In this document: piece after piece, positions 53,250 to 62,202 of the stretch
Layout of the letters: each line of letters starts with the position of its first letter
Numbering within the stretch: the stretch's first letter is position 1
Made by a program: the position numbers and the translations under genes
Notes under the pieces: generated by a model
The model's input: the letters and a program-made list of their open reading frames with translations, nothing else
What the model was told of the DNA's origin: nothing
Databases searched by the model: none
Assembly (NCBI GenBank): GCA_002427885.1
Contig: DIZI01000007.1
Span: 16,565 to 80,564 of the forward strand
DNA from: Paludibacter sp. UBA6032
GTDB lineage: Bacteria > Bacteroidota > Bacteroidia > Bacteroidales > Paludibacteraceae
Reading direction: 5' to 3'
Length of the DNA: 64,000 nt

Positions 53250-56200
53250 TTATTGAATAAGGACTTTTACTGTTTTCTTTCCTTCAACATCGTTTACTAT
53301 GACTATCCACAGCCCTTTGTTTAATGTTAAATTAGCATCAACTTTCGTTTCAAGTGTTTTGTACAATAAACCATCTACTCCGAAAACATCGATTCCTGTA
53401 TTCGATTTTACATTCGAAACAAATAACTTATCTGCTATTGTATAAATTTTTACAGATGAAGATTGTGGTACTAAAATATCAGTTACAGGATCATTCCCAA
53501 TTAATGAAGGAATCGGATCCCAGTTATCAGTACCTTTTGTAAAATTAAAAGTAGTAATATTTGTTGCATCGGTTAAAACTGCTGTTGTTAATATAGTCGA
53601 CCAACTTGCCCGACTTGCCTGATTATTTTCACCCGACAATTCAATGGTTCCAAATTCGTACATCTTGCCCGATGTGCCGCCCAATGTACTTAACCAACCC
53701 TCCGGCGCAATCAATGATTTTCCTGCAAAATCCGGATTATTCGTGGGTTCAATTGTTGTATTGTAAAATACCACTTCACTGGTTGTAGCTTGCCAGGGAC
53801 GTCCAAATTCACCCGGTTTAGACAAATAGGTTGATGCAGTTTCCGTACCTGGAATTGCAGAAGTCACCGTGCAATTGTACATTAAATAACCTCTGGCTGT
53901 ACTTTGTTGTGCAGCTGTAATATACGATACATCAGTACTGACTTCACTTGTATTCATTGCCAGTTTACTCTTATAAGCCACCAAGGTCATACCACCAAAG
54001 ATATAATCGGTACCTCCCATAATGACACCCTTGTAATTAACAACGCGGGCACCTTCTGCACCAAAGTATGAATCCTGACGGCCTACAATTCTACATTTGT
54101 TGAGTATACTCTTGTCACCACTTTTAAGATAAGCGACAGCAGCAGCTCTTTCTACAAAGCTTTTATTCTGAACAGCCGTATTTCCTAAATCTGTAGGTCG
54201 CGTTCCTTTACCACCTGTTGCCCATTCCTGAACTACATCTTGTGATTCTTTTTTCGAAATGTATTGGTTATATGAATTTTCAAAGATAATATTATCAGCC
54301 TGGAAACCAGCTCCTGAAACTATAACCGTTGCATTCCAGTATGAACCATTGGTTGTACCGCTCCCGGTATTGGTATAGGTTGTGTAACCATTTTCCTTGT
54401 TCACTCTCAAGGCATCGGCACTCCATTTTTGATCAGTACCCATGCTGTAATAGTTATACCCGTGTCCGTAGTATGAAGTAATTCTGACTGCATTGGCATC
54501 AATATCAACACCCTTATTAGCTAAGGCTATACTTGGAGTTGATGAAGCATTTACAATTGAAACACTATCAATATCAATCGTCAACATTTCTTCGTAGTTA
54601 CCCGGATCAACCATAATTTTCACGCGTTCTTTATTCGGACGAATCATTGCACGCGCTGCGGCCAAAGCATCATTAATAGTCTGATAGTTTTTATCCGTAC
54701 CTACAGTAATGGTTGCCGAATAAGGCAATGTCGTTGCTACTTTTACATCGGGTAAATAAGTTGTAGTACCGGTAATATTGGTAATAGTCATAAAGCCCGG
54801 AGTTGTTCCTGAATAAATATATTCTTTTGTTTCGAGTGTATTCGTACTACCACTTGAAGTTTTAACCGTATCACCTGCCACAACAACAAATTTTGCCGAA
54901 TAATAATACGTAATAACAACTTTTTGTCCCGGATTTACTGGTACCTGAGCAGTTCCGGTTCCGGTAAGTACCAGATGTCCACTTGCAATCTGGTTGGAAA
55001 CTGTTCCCGTAAAGAGCATACCCTTGTAGGAAGTAGTTGTTCCACTTGTAATTGTTGCATCGTCAAACGACCAGTCCGTAACAGGCGTAAAGGCCAATGT
55101 CTTTGATGTTGCAGCACCGGTTACTTTCAAATTAGAAGTAGCTCCCAGTTGCAATGGATAGGCATCTAAACCTGTACAGGTGATTTTATAAACACCATCT
55201 CGTAAATTTATTCCACTTAAACCTGTGAAAGTATAAGAATAACCGGTTTCATTCAGATTGGTAAATGTGGTAGTTAATAGTGCTTTCTGAGGATCGGTCA
55301 AACCATCTGCCGTGATTGTTATCGGATAAACCGGTTTAGCCGCGAAATTAATTGATCTGACAGAATCACCCTTAATGTTAATCGTGTCTACAGTAATATA
55401 ATAATCGTTGATACCTGTAGCAGCAATCTTATACTTACAATTAGGTTCAATAGAAACCGAATAGGTACCTGCTGTAGCATTGATTACCGGTGCCGGAACG
55501 AAAATCTTTGCAACAGTTGGGGTAAAGGTTAGAGATACTTTAGCAAGCTGTGTGCTCGTAAGACCTGTTATTGTTCCTGACAGTACATTCGTTATCACTT
55601 TCTTGATAGCGATTTCGTGTGTTGCATCAGCAGTAAGCGCAATCGAAGCTCCGTTCGTAATGATATAACCATTGGCATTGCCAAGACTAAACGAATAGGT
55701 ATATCCGGCCGGAACCTTCAAACTGTAACTGGTGCTACCTGAAGGAATAGTATCACTAAAGGTTTTACCGGCAGGATTTGTCAAAATAACGCTGTATCCT
55801 GAAGGAATTCCCGGAGCATCGGTCAAATTAAGGTTACCACTAAGGGTTATATACGTTGCATCTTTTCTCAAAACCCGGAAGTAGAAAGGTTTGTCAACGG
55901 TATCATAAATATGATAAGCACCTGCCTTTTTAGCTACATATTTGACAATAGCTACAGTCGTTGTAGTATTTGCAACATCTTTTTGTGTCGCATCACCCAT
56001 ATATTGGAAAGTAAGTTTTCCTGCACTACTTCCAGCTTTGGTATACAATGTAACTTCATCGTCAGCACTCAGGGTCAGGCCTATATACCTGCTTGAAGAT
56101 GCAGCTGAATTTACATAAATGGCACCGGTCAAAGTATCGGTTTTCGTACCGGTTGTAACGTATGAAGGACAACTATTTGCATCATAACGGGTCAAACCGG

Positions 56201-58073
56201 TGTTGGAAGTTCTCAAACGGTCGCTGGTAGCGGAACCTACCCAACTCAGCACACCGGATGTAAATGGAGGAAGAGTATTACCGGTTGAACCCACAGTAAT
56301 AGTAGTGGCATACCATCCGTTGATAGTTGCCATGTTCAACTTATTATTGTATTTAGCTGTATCCAACTGAGCTGCGCCAAAGTCCCATACATCAGTTTTA
56401 ACGGTCTTCACAATTTGGGCTGCATTTTCAATAGCTACACCGTGAATATAGATTTCTCCCTTTGGATATTTCGGACTTTTCAATGTTGCTGTTAACAGAC
56501 CGGCTGCCCCGGTATAACTTATACTGTGTGTTCCTTCTACAGCAATTGTATCTTTAGCCTGAACAGTACCCAATACATTGCCTCCGGCATCTTTAAGTTC
56601 AAAAACGGCATCTTTGGAACTACCATACTGGCAGGTACTAAAAGTAATGGTTGCATTTCCGGCTACAATAAAATTCATCGAGTTGCCCGGGAACATTACA
56701 GCGCCATGAGCGGAATCATGATAGCCAAACTGTTGTGCAATGGTATCATTATTACTCTTCATTGTCAGTATACCATCATTGGAAACAAAAGTTTTGTACC
56801 TTAACGAACTGTAAGAAATCTGAGGTAGTACACTTCCATCCATAAACATATAGCTATAGGTTTGTCCTGCTACCGCCGAAACGGAAGTACTGTTGTCCTT
56901 TACCAGCATCTTATAACTGTATGGTTTGCTAGCAGCATCTGCATAAGTTACTTTAAGTGTATCACCACTGACACTTACGCCGGAGATATTACCCGAATAA
57001 GTAGTTGCTACACTGGCCAACGATTTTCCGCCCAGATTGATACGAATAGAAGCAATATCGGGGGTTGCACTGATAACTGTTCCTGCAGCTACCGTCACCG
57101 TTGGATTAGCTGTAACGTTAGCTCCGGCCGTCAGACCAACAGTAACTCCGTTTACAACTATTTCACCTGTTTTTTGTACCCAGGGGGTTAATTCTACTGC
57201 ATAAGGAGTAGGAACTATTGCTATGTAAGGAATATAAGTAGTCCCTGAAAAACTCAATGTTACAGTACCCGCTGTTCCTACATAAAGAAAATCGATAGTT
57301 GATAATGGATAAGTAGGAGAAGTTGCAGCTTTGGTTGTAACATCAAAGCTACCTGTAGCACTTGAAATACTTATATTACCGGCTGAATATTGGTCACCAC
57401 CTACTTTTATAGATGAATTACCGGCTACCTGTAAAGTTATCTGATTTCCCGGTTTCAATATCGAACCATGTTGGGCTCCATTGTATCCGTAAGCATTTGA
57501 ACTGCCAACTGTCAGACTGAAAAGACCAGTTGTTATTGGAGTATTTCCGGTTGTAGTCGTTGGTATAATACTTCCATCACGTAAATCAAAATTGTAAATA
57601 ATATTTTTCACTGGTGTTGTAACACTTGTTCCCAATTGGGCAGGAGTGACAACAATAGTAGGAAGATAAATGTCAGAACCTGGTGATACTGCAGTAAATA
57701 TTAAAGTATCTGCCACACCATTATAGACAAAATCGTAGGTGGTCGTCAGGTCGGTAGTAGTTTTGGTTACCTGCGTTCCTAAATCAACTCCGGTTTTTGA
57801 TGTACCCTGTAGGCTCAGGGATGAATACTGTGATCCAAGAAATTTCAGCGTACTGCTTCCCGAAACGGCAATTTTAATTTTACTGCCTACTTTCATGTCA
57901 ATACCGTAAGTTGCACCATTGAGACCTATGGTACCGCTTATTTTAAGCGAGCCATCAGTACTCTGCTTATTCGTGAAAATGGTTCCATCTCTGAAATCAT
58001 AAGTGGTTTGCCCTTGCGCAAAGCCAAAACATAGCAAAAGCGCAAAAATTGAACTAAAGATTTTGTTTCTCAT
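53250..58073 (-). CDS. Giant multimodular pectin methylesterase (CE8) with T9SS tail
   Basis: The product is 1607 residues, about five times a plain CE8. A signal peptide (1-21) precedes beta-sandwich modules of one degenerate family at about 22-145, 158-290, 405-550, 560-735 and 1000-1110. Several open with Y-x-F-x-DGS-type residues, carry HG.++.PGN...VAGN segments and end with a YLP/YIP strand. Linker domains lie at 290-405 and 735-1000. The CE8 beta-helix spans about 1118-1520 with GRQDSYFGAE, GGTDYIFGG and FGRPW. A T9SS tail covers the last ~75 residues. The repeated modules likely bind pectin, holding the esterase to cell wall material outside the cell (inference). It has its own operator-bearing promoter. 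Confidence 0.9.
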   Translation of the reverse strand: MRNKIFSSIFALLLCFGFAQGQTTYDFRDGTIFTNKQSTDGSLKISGTIGLNGATYGIDMKVGSKIKIAVSGSSTLKFLGSQYSSLSLQGTSKTGVDLGTQVTKTTTDLTTTYDFVYNGVADTLIFTAVSPGSDIYLPTIVVTPAQLGTSVTTPVKNIIYNFDLRDGSIIPTTTTGNTPITTGLFSLTVGSSNAYGYNGAQHGSILKPGNQITLQVAGNSSIKVGGDQYSAGNISISSATGSFDVTTKAATSPTYPLSTIDFLYVGTAGTVTLSFSGTTYIPYIAIVPTPYAVELTPWVQKTGEIVVNGVTVGLTAGANVTANPTVTVAAGTVISATPDIASIRINLGGKSLASVATTYSGNISGVSVSGDTLKVTYADAASKPYSYKMLVKDNSTSVSAVAGQTYSYMFMDGSVLPQISYSSLRYKTFVSNDGILTMKSNNDTIAQQFGYHDSAHGAVMFPGNSMNFIVAGNATITFSTCQYGSSKDAVFELKDAGGNVLGTVQAKDTIAVEGTHSISYTGAAGLLTATLKSPKYPKGEIYIHGVAIENAAQIVKTVKTDVWDFGAAQLDTAKYNNKLNMATINGWYATTITVGSTGNTLPPFTSGVLSWVGSATSDRLRTSNTGLTRYDANSCPSYVTTGTKTDTLTGAIYVNSAASSSRYIGLTLSADDEVTLYTKAGSSAGKLTFQYMGDATQKDVANTTTTVAIVKYVAKKAGAYHIYDTVDKPFYFRVLRKDATYITLSGNLNLTDAPGIPSGYSVILTNPAGKTFSDTIPSGSTSYSLKVPAGYTYSFSLGNANGYIITNGASIALTADATHEIAIKKVITNVLSGTITGLTSTQLAKVSLTFTPTVAKIFVPAPVINATAGTYSVSIEPNCKYKIAATGINDYYITVDTINIKGDSVRSINFAAKPVYPITITADGLTDPQKALLTTTFTNLNETGYSYTFTGLSGINLRDGVYKITCTGLDAYPLQLGATSNLKVTGAATSKTLAFTPVTDWSFDDATITSGTTTSYKGMLFTGTVSNQIASGHLVLTGTGTAQVPVNPGQKVVITYYYSAKFVVVAGDTVKTSSGSTNTLETKEYIYSGTTPGFMTITNITGTTTYLPDVKVATTLPYSATITVGTDKNYQTINDALAAARAMIRPNKERVKIMVDPGNYEEMLTIDIDSVSIVNASSTPSIALANKGVDIDANAVRITSYYGHGYNYYSMGTDQKWSADALRVNKENGYTTYTNTGSGTTNGSYWNATVIVSGAGFQADNIIFENSYNQYISKKESQDVVQEWATGGKGTRPTDLGNTAVQNKSFVERAAAVAYLKSGDKSILNKCRIVGRQDSYFGAEGARVVNYKGVIMGGTDYIFGGMTLVAYKSKLAMNTSEVSTDVSYITAAQQSTARGYLMYNCTVTSAIPGTETASTYLSKPGEFGRPWQATTSEVVFYNTTIEPTNNPDFAGKSLIAPEGWLSTLGGTSGKMYEFGTIELSGENNQASRASWSTILTTAVLTDATNITTFNFTKGTDNWDPIPSLIGNDPVTDILVPQSSSVKIYTIADKLFVSNVKSNTGIDVFGVDGLLYKTLETKVDANLTLNKGLWIVIVNDVEGKKTVKVLIQ

Positions 58074-58115
58074 AAAATTATTTTTAAAGTTAACATTGGT
58101 GATTTCTAAACGCTA

Positions 58116-58199
58116 CAAATATAGAGGGGAATTTTTTAATCAATGTGCAATTTTTATCATTTATGGTGGATAATTTGACGTTATTTTAATAGTATAAAA
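58116..58199 (-). promoter_or_regulatory. Promoter and putative operator of the giant esterase gene
   Basis: On the minus strand the -7 box TATATTTG (58116-58123) has a TTG 17 bases upstream. Exactly 34 bp beyond the -7 box is the element at 58158-58179 (plus strand CATTTATGGTGGATAATTTG then AC), then ATAGTATAAAA at 58189-58199. It matches the susC upstream region at 53013-53104. Confidence 0.65.
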
Positions 58200-58461
58200 T
58201 TACTTATGACAGCTACATCAATTTAACAGATTGATATTTGAGTGACAGACTTCGTGTCGGGACAACTAACTCATATACTCATATTTCTTAATTATGAAAC
58301 TAATTTTTCTTAGTTTTATGAAAACTGAAAATAAAAAAGTACTGAAAATAGAATGCATTTGTCCGACAGTATTTATTCTGAATTCAATAAACAGGCATGA
58401 AAAAAGAAATCCTTCCGTGTCCGTACACAGAATAATAATTTCGGGGAAAACAGACTCATAT

Positions 58462-58491
58462 TTTGTAAATATAAAATTATTCGTATCTTCG
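58462..58491 (+). promoter_or_regulatory. Candidate promoter for uxaC
   Basis: TTTG, 18 bases, then TATCTTCG (one mismatch to TAnnTTTG) on the plus strand, about 240 bp before the uxaC ATG. The 660-bp divergent spacer 58074-58734 otherwise holds the esterase promoter and no convincing gene or riboswitch. Confidence 0.35.
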
Positions 58492-58734
58492 TGGGCGAAC
58501 ACGGAAAGCGATTTTAAACAGATATTTAAATCTATATTTTTAATTAGCTGCATTTTACAAAGTAAACGACAGAAAATTATATTGGACTTTCATGCAAAAC
58601 CTTATAAATTGGTTTTCTGAAGTCATTTTTCCTGCCTTTATCAGGATTAATTCTTGCTTCATTTGTTGAATTTTCTCTTTCAAAACTGTACATCCGGAAT
58701 TTTAAAAACATAATATTTCTCAAAATATAAGATC

Positions 58735-60141
58735 ATGAAGAACTTTTTAGACGACAACTTTCTGCTGCAAACCGAAACAGCACAAAAACTTTATCATGAG
58801 CATGCATCGAAGATGCCCATTATCGATTATCACTGTCATTTAATTCCTTCGATGGTTGCCAACGATCATCAATTTAAAACACTCACAGAAATCTGGCTGG
58901 GCGGAGACCATTATAAATGGCGCGCCATGCGTACCAATGGAGTAGACGAGAAATTCTGCACCGGCAAAGACACCAGCGATTGGGAAAAGTTCGAAAAATG
59001 GGCCGAAACGGTGCCTTATACCATGCGAAATCCGTTGTATCACTGGACACATCTGGAATTAAAGACAGGTTTCGGGGTGGAAAAATTGCTTTCTACAAAA
59101 ACCGCCCGTGAGATTTACGACGAATGCACGGAAAAACTTCAGACCCCGGAATATTCAGCCCGGAACATGATGCGGAAATATAAAGTGGAAGCGGTTTGTA
59201 CCACCGACGATCCGATCGACAGCCTCGAACATCATATTAAAACCAGACAAGACGGTTTTGAAATTAAAATGCTTCCTACCTGGCGTCCCGATAAAGCCAT
59301 GGCAGTAGAAGATCCGACTAATTTCCGGGCTTATGTAGAGCAACTTTCCAAGGTTTCCGGAGTGAATATTTCAGACTTCGACGATCTGATTGTGGCTCTG
59401 CGAAAACGTCAGGATTTCTTTGCCGAACAGGGTTGCAAGCTTTCCGACCACGGTATCGAAGAATTTTATGCCGAAGATTACAGTGCTTCCGAAATTAAAT
59501 CAATCTTCAACAAAGTATACGGCGGACATGAATTGACTCATATTGAAGTGTTGAAGTTCAAATCGGCCATGATGGTTATCTTTGCCGAAATGGACTGGGA
59601 AAAAGGGTGGACACAACAATTCCATTACGGAGCTATCCGCAACAATAACACCCGCTTATTCAACCAGCTTGGTGCCGATACCGGTTTCGATTCCATCGGA
59701 TCGTTTAATACTGCCAAAGCGCTGTCAAAATTCCTGAACCGCCTGGACTCACAAAACAAACTGACAAAAACCATTCTATACAATTTAAATCCGGCCGACA
59801 ACGAAATGATTGCCACCATGATTGGTAATTTTCAGGATGGAACGGTTGCCGGAAAAATTCAGTTCGGTTCCGGCTGGTGGTTCCTCGATCAGAAAGATGG
59901 CATGGAAAAACAAATGAACTCTTTATCCGTACTCGGATTATTGAGCCGCTTTGTCGGCATGCTGACCGATTCACGGAGCTTCCTCTCCTACCCGCGTCAC
60001 GAATATTTCCGCCGCACACTTTGCAACCTGATCGGCAATGATGTAGAAAACGGCTTATTACCTTATCAGGAACTGGATTTCATTTGGAAAATGGTAGAAG
60101 ATATCAGTTATAATAATGCTAAATCATTTTTTAATTTCTAA
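58735..60141 (+). CDS. uxaC: Glucuronate/galacturonate isomerase
   Basis: The product is 468 residues, the normal UxaC length, with an amidohydrolase-like TIM barrel. Recognisable motifs are MPIIDYHCHL near the N-terminus, KVEAVCTTDDPIDSLEHH, QFHYGAIRNNN and FGSGWWFLDQKDGM. It isomerises D-galacturonate to tagaturonate and D-glucuronate to fructuronate, the first cytoplasmic step after uronate import. It starts the plus-strand group uxaC-kdgK-kdgA-exuT and diverges from the pectinase locus. Confidence 0.95.
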   Translation: MKNFLDDNFLLQTETAQKLYHEHASKMPIIDYHCHLIPSMVANDHQFKTLTEIWLGGDHYKWRAMRTNGVDEKFCTGKDTSDWEKFEKWAETVPYTMRNPLYHWTHLELKTGFGVEKLLSTKTAREIYDECTEKLQTPEYSARNMMRKYKVEAVCTTDDPIDSLEHHIKTRQDGFEIKMLPTWRPDKAMAVEDPTNFRAYVEQLSKVSGVNISDFDDLIVALRKRQDFFAEQGCKLSDHGIEEFYAEDYSASEIKSIFNKVYGGHELTHIEVLKFKSAMMVIFAEMDWEKGWTQQFHYGAIRNNNTRLFNQLGADTGFDSIGSFNTAKALSKFLNRLDSQNKLTKTILYNLNPADNEMIATMIGNFQDGTVAGKIQFGSGWWFLDQKDGMEKQMNSLSVLGLLSRFVGMLTDSRSFLSYPRHEYFRRTLCNLIGNDVENGLLPYQELDFIWKMVEDISYNNAKSFFNF

Positions 60142-60233
60142 AATCAATCAATTAGTGCACTAAATGTGTCATTTTTTGAACAGAGAACCGACTTATTTGA
60201 ATTAATTTTGTCAGGATATTCAATAAAAAGCAT

Positions 60234-60241
60234 TACTTTTG
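60234..60241 (+). promoter_or_regulatory. Internal -7 box TACTTTTG upstream of kdgK
   Basis: An exact TAnnTTTG match 51 bp before the kdgK ATG, within the 151-bp spacer after uxaC. A TTTG lies 23 bases further upstream, a little wide. Confidence 0.45.
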
Positions 60242-60292
60242 GTCGACCAATTAAGAAATACATTTTTAATAATAAATCAGAAAGAACAAAAG

Positions 60293-61336
60293 ATGAGTAA
60301 AAAGATTGTGACTTTTGGAGAAATTATGCTTCGGTTAGCAACTCCCGGGTTCGAACGTTTCAGTCAGGCAACACAGTTTAACGCAACCTTTGGAGGTGGC
60401 GAAGCAAATGTAGCTGTATCACTGGCCAATTATGGAATGGACACTGAGTTTGTAACACGTTTACCTAAAAACGATATTGCAGATTCATGTATCATGAATT
60501 TACGCAAATATGGCGTTGGAACAAAAGAAATTTTACGGGGTGGTGACCGAGTAGGTATTTATTTTCTCGAAACAGGTGCAGTAGCACGATCCAGTAAAGT
60601 AGTTTATGACCGTGCTAATTCGGCTATTGCCGACATTAAGCCTGGAATGGTAAACTGGCGTGAAGTTTTTAAAGGAGCCGATTGGTTTCACTGGACAGGT
60701 ATCACTCCCGCCCTTTCGCAAGGGGCTGCCGATGCCTGTCTGGAAGCAATTCAGATTGCCAACGAAATGGGCATAACGGTTTCTACCGACCTGAACTTTC
60801 GTAAGAACCTGTGGAACTACGGAAAATCCGCATCAGAAGTTATGCCTGCCTTGACTGCCGGCTGTGATATCATTTTGGGTAATGAAGAAGATGCCGAAAA
60901 GGTATTTGGAATCAAACCCGAAGGTTTCGATGTGGCTCAAACAGGTGGCGAAGTAAATGCCGCCGAATTCGAATCGGTTTGTACACAGATAATGAAAAAA
61001 TTTCCCCGTGCCAAAAAAGTAATTATCACCTTGCGTGGTTCTATCAATGCCAATCACAATACCTGGGGTGGAGTTTTATACAGTAACAGTACATTATTTC
61101 AATCCAAACGTTATGATATAACACACATCGTCGATCGCGTGGGTGGTGGCGACTCATTTATGGGAGGTTTGATTTACGGATTACTGACTTATACCGGCAG
61201 CGATCAGAAAGCTTTGGAATTTGCAGTGGCAGCTTCCTGCTTAAAACATACTATTTTTGGTGACTATAATCTGGTAACCATCCCCGAAGTGGAAGCATTG
61301 ATGGGTGGTGACGGAAGCGGAAGAGTGAGCAGATAA
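60293..61336 (+). CDS. kdgK: 2-keto-3-deoxygluconate kinase (PfkB family)
   Basis: The product is 347 residues from the ATG at 60293 (MSKKIVTFGEIMLRL), which is the family start; the open frame reaches back to 60239. The PfkB ribokinase motifs are FGGGEANVAVSLANYG near the N-terminus and RVGGGDSFMGGLIYG with the catalytic Asp near residue 285. It phosphorylates KDG to KDPG with ATP, joining the galacturonate and unsaturated-uronate branches. Fructokinase-like sugar kinases are related, but neighbours uxaC and kdgA make KDG the natural substrate. Confidence 0.9.
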   Translation: MSKKIVTFGEIMLRLATPGFERFSQATQFNATFGGGEANVAVSLANYGMDTEFVTRLPKNDIADSCIMNLRKYGVGTKEILRGGDRVGIYFLETGAVARSSKVVYDRANSAIADIKPGMVNWREVFKGADWFHWTGITPALSQGAADACLEAIQIANEMGITVSTDLNFRKNLWNYGKSASEVMPALTAGCDIILGNEEDAEKVFGIKPEGFDVAQTGGEVNAAEFESVCTQIMKKFPRAKKVIITLRGSINANHNTWGGVLYSNSTLFQSKRYDITHIVDRVGGGDSFMGGLIYGLLTYTGSDQKALEFAVAASCLKHTIFGDYNLVTIPEVEALMGGDGSGRVSR

Positions 61337-61344
61337 ATTACAAG

Positions 61345-61484
61345 GAACCCCTAACCCCTAAAGGGGAACTAAGTTACTATCGGTTACTTGTTTTCGGCAA
61401 TAATATTTCTATATACAATATTTAGTTTTAAGTAAAATAATGTTTCACTGTACTATTTTAGTTCCCCTTTAGGGGCTAGGGGTA
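61345..61484. repeat. Inverted repeat pair between kdgK and kdgA
   Basis: Two ~27-bp arms (61345-61372 and 61457-61484, differing at one or two positions) read toward each other around an 84-bp AT-rich centre. Each arm contains CCCCTAAAGGGGAACTAA. The 15-mer AACCCCTAACCCCTA of the left arm recurs at 7715. It has the layout of a miniature repeat element, or may form an attenuating hairpin in the transcript. Confidence 0.6.
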
Positions 61485-61502
61485 GTCTCAATTTATAAAT
61501 AT

Positions 61503-62168
61503 ATGCGTTTTAACAAACTACAGGTTCTCACCGCTATGAAAGAAACCGGCATGATTCCGGTATTTTATAACAGTGATATTGAAATATCGAAAAAAATCGT
61601 AAAAGCGTGTTACGATGGTGGTGTGCGTGCATTTGAATTCACTAACCGGGGCGAATTTGCCCACGAAGTGTTTGGCGAACTGGCAAAATATGCCGCCAAA
61701 GAATGTCCCGAAATGATTATGGGTATCGGTTCCATCGTGGATGCACCCACGGCCGCACTTTATATTCAGTTGGGTGCTAACTTTATCGTTGGTCCTTTAT
61801 TTAATCCCGAAGTGGCTAAAGTGGCTAACCGCCGGTTAGTTCCCTATGCACCCGGTTGCGGATCGGTTTCCGAAGTTGGTTTTGCGCAGGAAATGGGTTG
61901 CGATGTATGTAAGGTATTCCCGGGCGATGTATTGGGAACCGGTTTTGTAAAAGGATTGAAAGCGCCTATGCCCTGGTCGAACCTGATGGTAACCGGTGGT
62001 GTGAAACCCGAAGAAGCGAACCTCAAAGGCTGGTTCGATGCAGGCGTAACCTGCGTGGGTATGGGATCGAACCTTTTCCCTGCCGACATGATGAAAGCCG
62101 GAGACTGGGCGGGAATTACCAAAATATGCAGCGATGCATTGGCAATAATCAAAAAAGTCAGAAAGTAA
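61503..62168 (+). CDS. kdgA: 2-dehydro-3-deoxy-6-phosphogluconate aldolase
   Basis: The product is 221 residues, a class I TIM-barrel aldolase. The Schiff-base Lys is in CDVCKVFPGD, the catalytic Glu in FEFTNRGEF and the phosphate-binding loop in NLMVTGGVKPEEANL. It splits KDPG into pyruvate and glyceraldehyde-3-phosphate, completing uronate catabolism. It follows kdgK across the inverted-repeat spacer and precedes the transporter by 34 bp. Confidence 0.94.
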   Translation: MRFNKLQVLTAMKETGMIPVFYNSDIEISKKIVKACYDGGVRAFEFTNRGEFAHEVFGELAKYAAKECPEMIMGIGSIVDAPTAALYIQLGANFIVGPLFNPEVAKVANRRLVPYAPGCGSVSEVGFAQEMGCDVCKVFPGDVLGTGFVKGLKAPMPWSNLMVTGGVKPEEANLKGWFDAGVTCVGMGSNLFPADMMKAGDWAGITKICSDALAIIKKVRK

Positions 62169-62202
62169 GTAAATTCAATATAAATCTAATAACGAAAAAG
62201 GA

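Noticed and set aside
58294..58620. 108-codon plus-strand ORF in the divergent pectin spacer
   Set aside because: Codon use and composition look random, a similar ORF overlaps on the other strand, no family pattern, and it overlaps the candidate uxaC promoter.
58074..58734. Riboswitch before uxaC
   Set aside because: No recognisable aptamer core or terminator-antiterminator pair; only promoter-like motifs.
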